Positions 27,451-37,549 of a stretch of 64,000 bases of DNA are shown here, piece after piece. The position numbers were made by a program, and so were the translations under genes. Every line of letters begins with the position of its first letter. The stretch's first letter is position 1. The stretch is from positions 2,935,001-2,999,000 of the forward strand of contig NZ_CP025408.1 of assembly GCF_002847305.1 (NCBI RefSeq), in the 5' to 3' direction. The stretch comes from Paracoccus tegillarcae. Lineage in GTDB: Bacteria; Pseudomonadota; Alphaproteobacteria; Rhodobacterales; Rhodobacteraceae. The notes under the pieces were generated by a model. The model was not told the origin of the DNA. It saw only the letters and a program-made list of their open reading frames with translations, and did not search any database.

Positions 27451-29328
27451 ATGCGCGCCTTTCTTCCTGTCTTTGCTGTCATGGCCGGTGTCTCGTTGCA
27501 GCCAGCCGCCGCGCAGGAAACCACGCTGACGCCGCAAGACAGCGACGACGCGGTCACGGTGTCGCACGGCTATGCCATCATCGGCGACCTGAAACTGCCT
27601 GCCGATTTCAAGCATCTGCCCTATGTGAACCCGGAGGCGCCGAAAGGCGGCTATATCGTTGAATCGGTGCCCAACACATCGAATTTCGACAATTTCAATC
27701 CGTTTACCTTCAAGGGTCGCCCGGCGGTGTTTTCGGCCCAGATGCTGGAAACGCTGATGGGCCGCGATTCCAGCGATTTCGGCGCGTCCTATTGTCTGCT
27801 GTGCGAGACGCTGGAATATCCCGAAAGCCGCGACTGGGTGATCTTTCACCTTCGCCCCGAGGCGCGCTTTGCCAGTGGCAATCCGGTCACCGCGGATGAT
27901 GTCGTCTTTTCGGTCGAGGCGATGCGCGATGACGGATCGACCGGCACCAGACTGTCGATCCAGCAGCAGATCGCCAAGGTCGAGGCGATTGACGACCTCT
28001 CGGTCAAGTTCAGTTTCGTCGAGGGCTATCCCCGCCGCGAGGTGGTGTCCTTCGTGGGCGGCTTACCGATCATGTCGCGCGCCGATTTCGAGGAACGCGG
28101 CCTGGGGCTGGATGAAACCATGGACAAACCGCTGATCGGTTCGGGGCCCTATGCACTGACCGGCTGGAGCATGGGGCGTTGGGTCGAGGTGACGCGGCGC
28201 GACGATTACTGGGGTGCGGATCTGCCTCTGAACATTGGCCGGAACAATTTCGACCGGATGCGCTATGAATATTTCGCCGATTATGATGCGGCGTTTCAGG
28301 CTTTTACGGCTGGCGAATATACGTTCCGGCGCGAAAACAGTTCAATCAAATGGGCCACCGCCTATGATTTTCCGGCGCAAGACAAGGGTTGGGTCAAGGT
28401 CGAGACCATGCCCGATAACGGCAGCGTTTCTGGACAAGCATGGGTTTTTAACCTGCGGCGTGAAAAATTTCAGGATGCGCGCGTGCGTCACGCCATCGGG
28501 CTGATGTTCAATTTCCAATGGATCAACGACAAGATGTTCTATGGTCTCTATGCGCGTCCTGACAGCTATTGGGAGAACCAGCCGCTTGAGGCCGAAGGGA
28601 TGCCAACCGAGGGCGAACTGGCCTTGCTGGAGCCGCTGCGCGCCGATCTGCCCGACGCCGTCTTTACCGAAGAGGCCTATGTCTGGCCTGTGGGCAACGA
28701 ACAGCCCCGCGACCGCCGCGCCATGCGTCAGGCGGGTGCATTGTTGGACGAAGCAGGTTGGACCATTGGTGATGGCGGCATGCGGCGCAATGCCGACGGC
28801 GAGGTCTTGAGCGTCGAATTTCTGAATGATTCCGTAACGCTGGACCGAATTCTTAACCCTTACATCGAGTCCCTGCGCAGCATCGGGATCGACGCGGTGA
28901 ATGCGCGTGTCGACAATGCAGAGCTGGAATCGCGCGAGCGTGCGCATGATTTCGACATTACTTCGGCTTTCATGGGTCAAAGTCCGATCCCCGGCGCCGA
29001 GATGCTGCCGGTGTTCGGCAGCGAATTCGCCACCTCAGAGAGCAACCTGATCGGCCTCAAGAACCCGGCCATCGACAAGCTGATGAAGGATGTCGAACAC
29101 GCGCAGACCCAAGAGGAAATGGAGACTGCTTCCCGCGCGCTGGACCGGTCGCTTCGGGCGATGTTCCTGACAATACCGCAGTGGTACAATTCGGATCACT
29201 GGCTGGCCTATTACGATATGTATGCCCATCCAGAAGAACTGCCGGCATTCGCACTGGGCCAGATGGATTTCTGGTGGTTCCTGCCAGAGCGGGAAGCAAA
29301 GCTGAAAGCCGAGGGCGCGTTGCGCTGA
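27451..29328 (+). CDS. yejA: YejA-type peptide ABC transporter substrate-binding protein
   Basis: A 625-residue family-5 solute-binding protein. ATG 27451 gives a clean signal peptide (MRAFLPVFAVMAGVSLQPAAAQ) with GGGGAT upstream. The mature protein begins with HGYAIIGDLKLPADFKHLPYVNPEAPKGG, which is the YejA/microcin-C-binding type rather than the DppA type. It binds oligopeptides in the periplasm and delivers them to YejBEF, encoded next in order. The 133-bp gap before yejB may hold a stem that lowers downstream expression. Confidence 0.92.
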   Translation: MRAFLPVFAVMAGVSLQPAAAQETTLTPQDSDDAVTVSHGYAIIGDLKLPADFKHLPYVNPEAPKGGYIVESVPNTSNFDNFNPFTFKGRPAVFSAQMLETLMGRDSSDFGASYCLLCETLEYPESRDWVIFHLRPEARFASGNPVTADDVVFSVEAMRDDGSTGTRLSIQQQIAKVEAIDDLSVKFSFVEGYPRREVVSFVGGLPIMSRADFEERGLGLDETMDKPLIGSGPYALTGWSMGRWVEVTRRDDYWGADLPLNIGRNNFDRMRYEYFADYDAAFQAFTAGEYTFRRENSSIKWATAYDFPAQDKGWVKVETMPDNGSVSGQAWVFNLRREKFQDARVRHAIGLMFNFQWINDKMFYGLYARPDSYWENQPLEAEGMPTEGELALLEPLRADLPDAVFTEEAYVWPVGNEQPRDRRAMRQAGALLDEAGWTIGDGGMRRNADGEVLSVEFLNDSVTLDRILNPYIESLRSIGIDAVNARVDNAELESRERAHDFDITSAFMGQSPIPGAEMLPVFGSEFATSESNLIGLKNPAIDKLMKDVEHAQTQEEMETASRALDRSLRAMFLTIPQWYNSDHWLAYYDMYAHPEELPAFALGQMDFWWFLPEREAKLKAEGALR

Positions 29329-29461
29329 ACATGGGATGGCGAACGGTGACGTGACCGGGGAAAACGGGGCAAATCGCTTGCTTTTCCGGGCCGAAACGTC
29401 GACAAGACGTGAAATCCGAACAGGGCCGCAAAGGCCCGGACAGGGCTAGAGGGCAGGGCTT

Positions 29462-30538
29462 ATGGGTGCCTATATTCTGCGGCGTTTGCTGCTGATCATC
29501 CCGACGATGATCGGGATCATGGTGATCAACTTCACCCTGACCCAATTCGTGCCCGGTGGTCCCATCGAACAGATTGCGGCACGACTGCAGGGCGAAGGCG
29601 ATGTGTTTCGCAATATCGCGGGTGGCGGTGCCGATGCGGGGGCGGCTGCATCCAGCGAATATGCTGGTGCGCGGGGGTTGCCGCCGGAATTCGTGGCGCA
29701 GCTGGAAAAGGAATTCGGCTTCGACAAGCCGCCCTTGCAGCGTTTCATGACGATGATGGGCAATTACCTGACCTTTGATTTCGGCAATAGCTGGTTCAGG
29801 TCGATCAGCGTGCTGGAACTGGTCAAGGAAAAGATGCCCGTCTCGATCACGCTGGGGCTGTGGACGACGCTTTTGGCCTATGTGGTCTCGATCCCTCTGG
29901 GCATCCGCAAGGCCGTGCGCGACGGCACGCCCTTTGATACCTGGACCTCGGGCGTGATCATCATGGGCTATGCGATCCCGGCATTTCTGTTTGCCGTTGT
30001 GCTGATGGTGCTGTTCGCAGGGGGCAGTTACTGGAAGATCTTTCCTCTGCGCGGCTTGGTCAGCGATAATTTCTATTCGCTGTCCACATGGGGGCAGATC
30101 AAGGACTACCTGTGGCACATCACGCTGCCGGTCGTCGCCATGTCGATTTCCGGGTTCGCCACGCTGACGCTGCTGACCAAGAACAGCTTTCTCGATGAGA
30201 TCAACAAGCAATATGTGATGACCGCCCGCGCAAAGGGCCTGACCGAGCGGCGGGTGCTGTATGGCCACGTTTTCCGCAATGCCATGCTGATCGTGATCGC
30301 CGGTTTTCCGGCACTGTTTCTGGGCGTGTTCTTCGGCAGTTCGATCCTGATCGAGACCATCTTTTCGCTTGATGGCCTTGGACGCCTGGGCTTTGAGGCC
30401 GCCGTGCAGCGCGATTATCCGGTGATCTTCGCCACGCTTTATGTCTTTGGCCTGATCGGCCTGCTGGTCGGGATCCTGTCGGACCTGATGTATGTCTTTG
30501 TCGACCCGCGCATCGACTTTGAAAAAAGGGCCGGCTGA
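29462..30538 (+). CDS. yejB: YejB-type peptide ABC transporter permease
   Basis: A 358-residue inner-membrane permease with the DppB-like BPD_transp_1 fold. It starts [24 protein letters not shown], the conserved first transmembrane segment, and carries the EAA loop ... [25 protein letters not shown], where the ATPase docks. The long insert after the first segment is typical of YejB. It overlaps yejE at its stop (TGATG). Confidence 0.94.
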   Translation: MGAYILRRLLLIIPTMIGIMVINFTLTQFVPGGPIEQIAARLQGEGDVFRNIAGGGADAGAAASSEYAGARGLPPEFVAQLEKEFGFDKPPLQRFMTMMGNYLTFDFGNSWFRSISVLELVKEKMPVSITLGLWTTLLAYVVSIPLGIRKAVRDGTPFDTWTSGVIIMGYAIPAFLFAVVLMVLFAGGSYWKIFPLRGLVSDNFYSLSTWGQIKDYLWHITLPVVAMSISGFATLTLLTKNSFLDEINKQYVMTARAKGLTERRVLYGHVFRNAMLIVIAGFPALFLGVFFGSSILIETIFSLDGLGRLGFEAAVQRDYPVIFATLYVFGLIGLLVGILSDLMYVFVDPRIDFEKRAG

Positions 30539-31641
30539 TGGCGCTGTCGGAACTGAACCGCCGCCGCTGGCGCAATTACCGCCGCAATGGCCGCGCCTTC
30601 TGGTCGCTGTTGATTTTTGCGGTCCTGTTTCTGATCGCGATCTTTGCCGAGGTCGTGGCCAATGACAAACCCATCGTCGCCAGCTATCGCGGAGATCTGT
30701 ATTTCCCGGCCTACAATTTCTATCCCGAAACCGCCTTTGGTGGCGATTTCGGGACCGAGGCGATCTATAGCGACCCCGCCGTGCAATGCCTGATCGTGAC
30801 CGGCGGACGCGACGAGTGCTGGGATGATCCCGAGGGGCTGATCGAGGCCGTGGACAATGGCAGCAGCGATGTCCCAAGCGCGGAACAGGGCTGGATGATC
30901 TGGCCGATCGTTCCCTATCATTACAAGACCATCAACAATGTCGGCACCGCGCCAAGCGCACCTGACGCTGATCACTGGCTGGGCACCGACGACACCGCAC
31001 GCGACGTGCTGGCCCGCGTGATCTACGGTTTTCGTACCTCGATCATGTTCGCGCTGATCGTGACGGTGGTGGCCAGCGCCATTGGTATCACGGCGGGCGC
31101 CGTTCAGGGCTATTTCGGCGGGCGCATCGACATCGTCTTTCAGCGCCTGATGGAGATCTGGCAGTATACGCCCTCGCTATATGTGATCATCATCCTTTTC
31201 GCGATCCTGGGTCGCAGTTTCTGGCTGCTGGTCTTTGTGACGATCCTCTTTGGCTGGCCTGCGCTGGTCGGCGTGGTCCGGGCCGAATTCCTGCGGGCGC
31301 GCAATCTGGAATATGTCCGCGCCGCCCGCGCCCTTGGGGTGGGCGACCGGGTTATCATGTTCCGCCATATGCTGCCCAACGCCATGGTTGCGACGTTGAC
31401 CATGCTGCCCTTTGTCGTGACCGGCGCGATCAGCGGCCTCGCGGCGCTGGATTATCTGGGCTACGGCCTGCCGGCATCGGCACCGTCTCTGGGCGAACTG
31501 GCCTTGCAGGCCAAGCAGAACCTGCAGGCCCCGTGGCTGGCCTTTACCGCCTTTTTCACCTTTGCCATCATGCTGTCGCTGCTGGTCTTCATCTTCGAAG
31601 GCATCCGTGACGCCTTCGACCCGCGAAAGACCTTCAAATGA
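30538..31641 (+). CDS. yejE: YejE-type peptide ABC transporter permease
   Basis: A 367-residue partner permease. The N-terminus (RRRWRNYRRNGRAFWSLLIF) and first segment match OppC-like proteins; a large periplasmic loop (about 45-150) precedes the LGTDDTARDVLARVIYG motif; the EAA loop is LEYVRAARALGVGDRVIMFRHMLPNAM. It forms the heterodimeric channel with YejB. Start overlaps the yejB stop and its stop overlaps yejF. Confidence 0.94.
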   Translation: MALSELNRRRWRNYRRNGRAFWSLLIFAVLFLIAIFAEVVANDKPIVASYRGDLYFPAYNFYPETAFGGDFGTEAIYSDPAVQCLIVTGGRDECWDDPEGLIEAVDNGSSDVPSAEQGWMIWPIVPYHYKTINNVGTAPSAPDADHWLGTDDTARDVLARVIYGFRTSIMFALIVTVVASAIGITAGAVQGYFGGRIDIVFQRLMEIWQYTPSLYVIIILFAILGRSFWLLVFVTILFGWPALVGVVRAEFLRARNLEYVRAARALGVGDRVIMFRHMLPNAMVATLTMLPFVVTGAISGLAALDYLGYGLPASAPSLGELALQAKQNLQAPWLAFTAFFTFAIMLSLLVFIFEGIRDAFDPRKTFK

Positions 31642-33377
31642 GTGCTGGCGAAGACGATGCCGAACTGAACCCGGTCAGCCCCGCCGTCGGCGCACCTGCA
31701 GCCGTGGCTGAAAGCAATGATCCATCGCGCGGTATGCCGGGCGACGAGCAGGGCCATGCCATCGCCGCCGCGCCCTCGGATGCGGTGTTGGCGGTTAGGG
31801 ATCTGCAGATCAGCTTTCGCAGCGAGGGTCAGCTGTTTCCGGCGGTCAAGGGCGTCAACTTTCACATCAGCCGGGGCGAGACCGTCGCGCTGGTCGGCGA
31901 ATCCGGTTCAGGCAAATCCGTGACCGCACTCAGCACCGTGCAATTGCTGGGCGATGCGGCGGTGGTCAAGGGATCGGTTCAGTATGAGGGGCGCGAGATG
32001 GTCGGCGCCTCGGATGCCTTGCTGCGCGAGATCCGCGGCAATGACATCAGCTTTATCTTTCAAGAGCCGATGACCTCGCTCAACCCGCTGCACACGCTGG
32101 AAAAGCAGCTCAGCGAATCGCTGGCGCTGCATCAGGGGCTGAAAGGTCAGGCATCGCGCGCGAAAATCGTTGATCTGCTGACCAAGGTGGGCATTCGCGA
32201 CCCGGAAACCCGGCTGGCCGATTACCCGCATCAGCTGTCGGGCGGCCAACGTCAGCGGGTGATGATCGCCATGGCGCTGGCCAACGGTCCCGATCTGCTG
32301 ATCGCGGATGAACCGACCACCGCGCTGGACGTGACGATTCAGGCCCAGATCCTTGAACTGCTGGCCGAGTTGAAGCGGGACGAAGGCCTGTCGATGCTGT
32401 TCATCAGCCACGACCTTGGCATCGTGCGCCGCATTGCCGACCGTGTGTGCGTGATGAAAGATGGCGAGATCGTCGAGCAAGGCCCGGTCGAGGATATCTT
32501 TGCCAATCCACAGCATCCCTATACCCGCAAACTGCTGGAGGCAGAGCCGACCGGCACCGTCGAGCCGCTGGTCGAGGGCGCTGAGGAAATCGTCAGCACG
32601 GATGATCTGAAGGTCTGGTTTCCGATCAAGCGCGGCTTTCTTCGTCGCACCGTCGGCCATGTAAAGGCGGTGAACGGCGCCACCATTTCGGTGCGCGCGG
32701 GCGAGACGCTGGGGATCGTGGGCGAATCCGGTTCGGGCAAGACGACGCTGGCGCTGGCGATCATGCGGCTGATCGACAGTGACGGGCCGATCGTTTTCAT
32801 GGGGCAGGATATATCGGGCTGGGCCAGCAAACGGCTGCGCCGGCTGCGTCGCGACATGCAGATCGTGTTTCAGGATCCCTATGGCAGCCTGTCGCCCCGG
32901 ATGACGGTCGAGCAGATCATTGCAGAAGGTCTGGGCGTCCACGGGGTCGAGCCGGGCGCGGACAAGCGGCAGATGGTTTCGGACATCATGACCGAAGTGG
33001 GGCTGAACCCGCAGATGATGCACCGTTATCCGCATGAATTCAGCGGCGGTCAGCGCCAGCGCATCGCCATCGCCCGGGCGATGATCCTGCGTCCCAAGGC
33101 CGTGGTTCTGGATGAGCCGACCTCGGCGCTGGACATGACGGTGCAGGTCCAGATCGTGGAATTGCTGCGTGGTTTGCAGCGGAAATACGGGTTGGCCTTT
33201 CTGTTCATCAGTCATGATTTGCGCGTCGTGCGTGCCATGTCACATCAGATCATGGTCATGCGCGCGGGCGAAGTGGTGGAACAAGGCAGCGCCGCTGCGG
33301 TCTTCGACGCACCGCGCGACGATTATACCCGTGCGCTGCTGGATGCCGCGATGAACCCCGCCCGCATCGGCGCCTGA
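31638..33377 (+). CDS. yejF: YejF-type fused ABC ATPase
   Basis: A 579-residue protein with two nucleotide-binding domains. The first has Walker A GESGSGKSVTAL near 92, signature LSGGQRQR and Walker B LLIADEP; the second has GESGSGKTTLAL near 360, FSGGQRQR and AVVLDEP. Each ends with the oligopeptide-transporter C-terminal region. A 50-residue non-conserved N-terminal extension precedes the first domain. The last gene of the yejABEF operon; it powers uptake of peptides such as microcin C. Confidence 0.95.
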   Translation: MSAGEDDAELNPVSPAVGAPAAVAESNDPSRGMPGDEQGHAIAAAPSDAVLAVRDLQISFRSEGQLFPAVKGVNFHISRGETVALVGESGSGKSVTALSTVQLLGDAAVVKGSVQYEGREMVGASDALLREIRGNDISFIFQEPMTSLNPLHTLEKQLSESLALHQGLKGQASRAKIVDLLTKVGIRDPETRLADYPHQLSGGQRQRVMIAMALANGPDLLIADEPTTALDVTIQAQILELLAELKRDEGLSMLFISHDLGIVRRIADRVCVMKDGEIVEQGPVEDIFANPQHPYTRKLLEAEPTGTVEPLVEGAEEIVSTDDLKVWFPIKRGFLRRTVGHVKAVNGATISVRAGETLGIVGESGSGKTTLALAIMRLIDSDGPIVFMGQDISGWASKRLRRLRRDMQIVFQDPYGSLSPRMTVEQIIAEGLGVHGVEPGADKRQMVSDIMTEVGLNPQMMHRYPHEFSGGQRQRIAIARAMILRPKAVVLDEPTSALDMTVQVQIVELLRGLQRKYGLAFLFISHDLRVVRAMSHQIMVMRAGEVVEQGSAAAVFDAPRDDYTRALLDAAMNPARIGA

Positions 33378-33468
33378 CGGCGCATCCTGACGCGGTTGAA
33401 CAGGATCAACCAGCGCGGGTAAAGGCTTCGTGAGGCTGGCCAAGGCCGTTTTATGGCAAAATGAAGTC

Positions 33469-34314
33469 ATGGGACCCACGGCAAGGATAGCGCGCGTCTG
33501 CCCAGTTATGCTCTGGGCGGGATTGGCAACGGCGGCGGCTCAGACAGAGCCGGCGGAATTGGGCGTTGGCGCCGAACTGGTGATTGCCGTCGATATCTCG
33601 CGCTCGATTGACCCCGATGAGCAACTGATCCAGCGGCAGGGTTATGCGGCAGCCTTTCGCAGCAAGGATGTGCAGGACGCCATCATGCACGGGGGTTGGG
33701 GCAGGGTGGCCATCACCTATGTGGAATGGGCGGGCGAGCCGATCCAGAACATCATCATTCCCTGGACGCTGATCGACAGCGCCGATGCTGCCCATGGATT
33801 TGCCGACCGCATCGAGCAGGGCAGTCCGCGCAGCGCCTCGCGAACGTCGATTTCGGGGGTGATCTCATTCTCGGCCGAGATGTTTGAACAGAACGGCTAT
33901 ACGGGATTGCGCCGCGTGATCGACGTGTCGGGCGATGGTCCCAACAATCAGGGGCGCGGCGTTACCGAGGCGCGCGATGCAGCCCTGATGCGTGGCATCA
34001 CCATCAACGGGCTGCCGCTGATGACCAACGGCCGCCGAGAGGCCGCTTTCGGTTTTGGCCGTTGGAGCACGATCGCCAATCTGGATGCCTATTACGCGGA
34101 TTGTGTGATCGGGGGGCCGGGCGCTTTCGCGATCCCGGTGACCGCATGGGATCAATTTGCAAATGCCGTGCGCCAGAAGCTGGTTCTGGAACTGGCGGGC
34201 AGACAGCCACCCCAGCCAGAGAGGCTGATCCAGGCGCAGGCCCGGATGCCCATTGATTGCCTGATCGGCGAGAAGATGCGGGCCGAACGTCAGCGCGATT
34301 TGGGCCGCGATTGA
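33469..34314 (+). CDS. DUF1194 (VWA-like) secreted protein
   Basis: A 281-residue protein of DUF1194, a von Willebrand factor A-like family. The start at ATG 33469 yields a signal peptide (to about residue 25, ending ATAAA-Q); an in-frame GTG at 33430 is an alternative. The metal-site motif is IAVDISRSID, and VIDVSGDGPNNQG supplies the second acidic loop. Function is unknown; such domains bind proteins via a metal ion in the periplasm or outside. It follows yejF by 91 bp. Confidence 0.82.
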   Translation: MGPTARIARVCPVMLWAGLATAAAQTEPAELGVGAELVIAVDISRSIDPDEQLIQRQGYAAAFRSKDVQDAIMHGGWGRVAITYVEWAGEPIQNIIIPWTLIDSADAAHGFADRIEQGSPRSASRTSISGVISFSAEMFEQNGYTGLRRVIDVSGDGPNNQGRGVTEARDAALMRGITINGLPLMTNGRREAAFGFGRWSTIANLDAYYADCVIGGPGAFAIPVTAWDQFANAVRQKLVLELAGRQPPQPERLIQAQARMPIDCLIGEKMRAERQRDLGRD

Positions 34315-34356
34315 GGTCCGTATCTCTGCCTTGGGCGGTGTGCCAGCCCGTCAGGT

Positions 34357-37300
34357 TTAAGATGTAGCAGACCGGCCGCTGGTGTCTGAATCGCTTGGCG
34401 GAACCGGGTCCTCGTACAGGTCTTTGCGGCCCAGCAGGCGGCGCATCAACACATAGAAGAGCGGCGCGAAGAGGATACCAAGAGCCGTGGCCGCCAGGGT
34501 TCCGCCCAGCACGGTGGCACCGATGGCGTTGCGGCCATTGGCACCTGCGCCCGAGGACAAGACCAGCGGCAGCACACCCAGAGAGAATGCAATCGAGGTC
34601 ATGATGATCGGTCGGAAACGCTGGCGCGCGGCCTCGACCACTGCGCGGTAGAGCGGCACACCTTGTTGCGATTGCTCGCGGGCGAATTCGACGATCAGAA
34701 TGGCGTTCTTGCCTGTCAGTCCAATCACCGTCAGCAAACCGACCTGAAAGAAGACGCCATTGTCGAACTGCCCCAGATAGGCCCCGATCAGCGCGCCCAG
34801 TATCCCGATAGGCATGACCAGAATGACGGCCAGCGGGATGGACCAGCTTTCATACAGCGCCGCAAGACACAGGAATACGGCGGCCAGCGACAGAGCATAG
34901 AGCAAAGTGGTCTGATCGCCCGAATCGCGTTCCTCCAGCGAAAGCCCGGTCCAGGCCACGTCAAAGCCGGCGGGCAACTGGCTGGCCAGGTTCTCTATTT
35001 CGGCCATGGCGTCGCCTGAACTGACGCCGGGCGCGGGTCCGCCCTGTATCTGCATCGCCGGCACGCCGTTATAGCGGTTCAGACCCTGCGGCCCAAAGGT
35101 CCATTCGCCCTCGGCGAAATTGGAGAAAGGCACCAGCCCGCCGCTGCTGTTCTTGACGCGCCATTTGTCCAGGTCAGAGGGAACCGCGCGGCTGTCGGCC
35201 TCGCCCTGAATGTACACCCGCTTGATGCGACCGCGATCGACGAAGTCGTTTACATAGGAACCGGTCCAGGCGACTTGCAGCAGATTGGCGACGTCGGTGG
35301 CGCTGACGCCCATCGCGCCGGCCTTGCGCCAGTCGATGTTCAGGCGGAACTGGGCCGCATCTTCCAGCCCCGACGGGCGCGCCTGCGCGATCAGCGGGCT
35401 TTGCGCGGCCATTCCCAGCAACTGGTTGCGCGCCTCGACAAGTTGTTCGTTCGACTGACCGCCCCGCGCCTGCAGGAAGAAATCAAAGCCCGAGACGTTG
35501 CCCAGTTCGATCACAGAAGGGGGCACGATTGGAAACACCATGGCGTCGCGAATGCCCATCAGCGCAGGAAAGGCGCGGCCTGCCACGGCCTGCACGGATT
35601 GATCGGGGCGAAGGCGCGCGGACCAATCCTTCATCCGCACAAAGGCCATCCCGACGTTCTGACCCTGCCCGGCAAAGCTGAAGCCGGCCACCGCGAACAT
35701 GGAATCGACGTTCTCGGCCTCTTGCGTCAGGAAATACTCTTCGACCTGATCCAGCACGGCGGTGGTGCGCTCGGTCGTGGCGCCGGTCGGGCCCTGGATC
35801 AGCACGAACATGATCCCCTGATCCTCGTCGGGCAAAAAGCCTTCGGGTGTGCGCAGGAACAGCAGCACCATGACGGTGCCAAGTCCGACATAGATCAGAA
35901 GGGTGCGCAAAGGGCGGCGCACGATCCAGCCGACGAGGCCGACATAGCCATCGGTCGTGCCATCAAAGCCCCGGTTGAACAGGCGGAAAAAGCCGTTCTT
36001 CTTGCCATGCGACGGACGCAGCAGCGAGGCGCAAAGCGCCGGCGTCAGGGTCAATGCGACGACGACCGACAGGCCCATGGCCGAGACGATGGTGATCGCA
36101 AATTGCTGATAGATCACCCCGGTCGATCCGCCAAAGAAGGCCATCGGCACGAAAACCGCCGACAATACCAGCGCGATGCCGATCAGCGCGCCGGTGATCT
36201 GACCCATGGATTTGCGTGTCGCGTCGCGCGGCGACAGCCCCTCTTCTTCCATGATCCGTTCGACGTTCTCGACCACGACAATGGCATCATCGACCAACAG
36301 GCCGATGGCCAGCACCATGGCCAGCATGGTCAACGTGTTGATGCTGAAACCAAAGAGACCCATGATCCCGAACGTGCCCAGCAGCACGATGGGAACGGCA
36401 AGCGTAGGGATCAGCGTTGCCCGCCAGTTCTGCAAGAAGATGAACATGACGAGGAAGACCAGAACGATCGCCTCGATCAGGGTCTTGACCACCTCTTCGA
36501 TCGAAATCTCGACAAAGGGCGAGGTGTCGAAGGGGATCACATGCTCGACCCCCTCGGGGAAGAATTCGGCGAATTCGTCCATCTGCTCCTTGACCCGCTC
36601 AGCCGTGTCCAGCGCGTTCGCGCCCGGCGCAAGGCTGAGCGCCATCCCCGATGAGGGGCGCCCGTTATAGGTCGCCTCGGCCACATAGCTTTCTGATCCG
36701 ATCTCGACCCGCGCGACATCCTGCAACAGAACCATACCGCCGCTTTCCTCGGCGCGCAGGACGATCTGGCGGAATTCCTCGGGCGTCGACAGCAGGGATT
36801 GCGCGGTCACGGTGGCGTTCAACTGCTGGCCATCGACGGTAGGCAACGCACCAAACGAGCCTGCAGAGATCTGCGTATTCTGGGCGGACACGGCGGCAAC
36901 CACATCCGAGGGCGCGATCTCATAGGCGGCCAGTCTGGCGGGGTCCAGCCAGATGCGCATGGCATATTGCGCGCCAAAGACCTGCACGCTGCCGATACCC
37001 TCGATCCGGCTGAGATCGTCGACCAGATTGGTGACCATGTAATCGGCCAGATCGGTCTCGTCGTAATTCTCGTCCCCGATCAGGCCGATCACCATCAGAA
37101 AACCCGATGTGGATTTCTCGACCGTCACACCCTGTCGCTGCACCGGCTGCGGCAAAAGCGAGGTCGCCTGCGCAAGCTTGTTCTGTACCTGCACCTGCGC
37201 GATATCGACATCGGTGCCGGTCTCGAATGTCAGCGTGGTCGAGGAACTGCCAGCAGAACTGGAACTGGAGGACATATAGCGCAGCCCGTCCAGCCCGGTC

Positions 37301-37506
37301 ATCTGTTGTTCAATGACCTGGGTGACGGTGTTGGACACGGTATCGGCAGAGGCGCCGGGATAAACAGCCCGGACAGTCACCGAGGGCGGCGCGATTTGCG
37401 GATATTGCGCGACCGGCAGCGACAGGATCGACAGAATGCCGATGCCCATGATGATGATCGAGATGACCCAGGCAAAAACCGGACGATCGATGAAAAAACG
37501 GGCCAT
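34357..37506 (-). CDS. RND efflux pump inner-membrane transporter (HAE1, AcrB-like)
   Basis: A 1049-residue proton-driven multidrug pump. The N-terminus MARFFIDRPVFAWVISIIIM and the paired proton-relay aspartates in AIGLLVDDAIVVVENV (about 400-415) are typical of AcrB/MexB. Twelve transmembrane segments flank two large periplasmic loops. It lies 43 bp after its adaptor gene in the same operon. No outer-membrane channel gene is present, so a TolC-type protein encoded elsewhere is needed. Substrates cannot be inferred. Confidence 0.95.
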   Translation of the reverse strand: MARFFIDRPVFAWVISIIIMGIGILSILSLPVAQYPQIAPPSVTVRAVYPGASADTVSNTVTQVIEQQMTGLDGLRYMSSSSSSAGSSSTTLTFETGTDVDIAQVQVQNKLAQATSLLPQPVQRQGVTVEKSTSGFLMVIGLIGDENYDETDLADYMVTNLVDDLSRIEGIGSVQVFGAQYAMRIWLDPARLAAYEIAPSDVVAAVSAQNTQISAGSFGALPTVDGQQLNATVTAQSLLSTPEEFRQIVLRAEESGGMVLLQDVARVEIGSESYVAEATYNGRPSSGMALSLAPGANALDTAERVKEQMDEFAEFFPEGVEHVIPFDTSPFVEISIEEVVKTLIEAIVLVFLVMFIFLQNWRATLIPTLAVPIVLLGTFGIMGLFGFSINTLTMLAMVLAIGLLVDDAIVVVENVERIMEEEGLSPRDATRKSMGQITGALIGIALVLSAVFVPMAFFGGSTGVIYQQFAITIVSAMGLSVVVALTLTPALCASLLRPSHGKKNGFFRLFNRGFDGTTDGYVGLVGWIVRRPLRTLLIYVGLGTVMVLLFLRTPEGFLPDEDQGIMFVLIQGPTGATTERTTAVLDQVEEYFLTQEAENVDSMFAVAGFSFAGQGQNVGMAFVRMKDWSARLRPDQSVQAVAGRAFPALMGIRDAMVFPIVPPSVIELGNVSGFDFFLQARGGQSNEQLVEARNQLLGMAAQSPLIAQARPSGLEDAAQFRLNIDWRKAGAMGVSATDVANLLQVAWTGSYVNDFVDRGRIKRVYIQGEADSRAVPSDLDKWRVKNSSGGLVPFSNFAEGEWTFGPQGLNRYNGVPAMQIQGGPAPGVSSGDAMAEIENLASQLPAGFDVAWTGLSLEERDSGDQTTLLYALSLAAVFLCLAALYESWSIPLAVILVMPIGILGALIGAYLGQFDNGVFFQVGLLTVIGLTGKNAILIVEFAREQSQQGVPLYRAVVEAARQRFRPIIMTSIAFSLGVLPLVLSSGAGANGRNAIGATVLGGTLAATALGILFAPLFYVLMRRLLGRKDLYEDPVPPSDSDTSGRSATS

Positions 37507-37549
37507 GGTTTATCTTTCGATGATCCGGGTCGGTTAAGGCGGCGGCGTA

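Noticed and set aside
29057..30877. Long minus-strand frame across yejA, yejB and yejE
   Set aside because: Antisense to three well-supported transporter genes; composition is Arg/Pro-rich as expected of a shadow.
34357..37506. RND transporter as a metal (HME) pump
   Set aside because: The proton-relay sequence LVDDAIVVVEN and N-terminus are those of the drug-type HAE1 branch.
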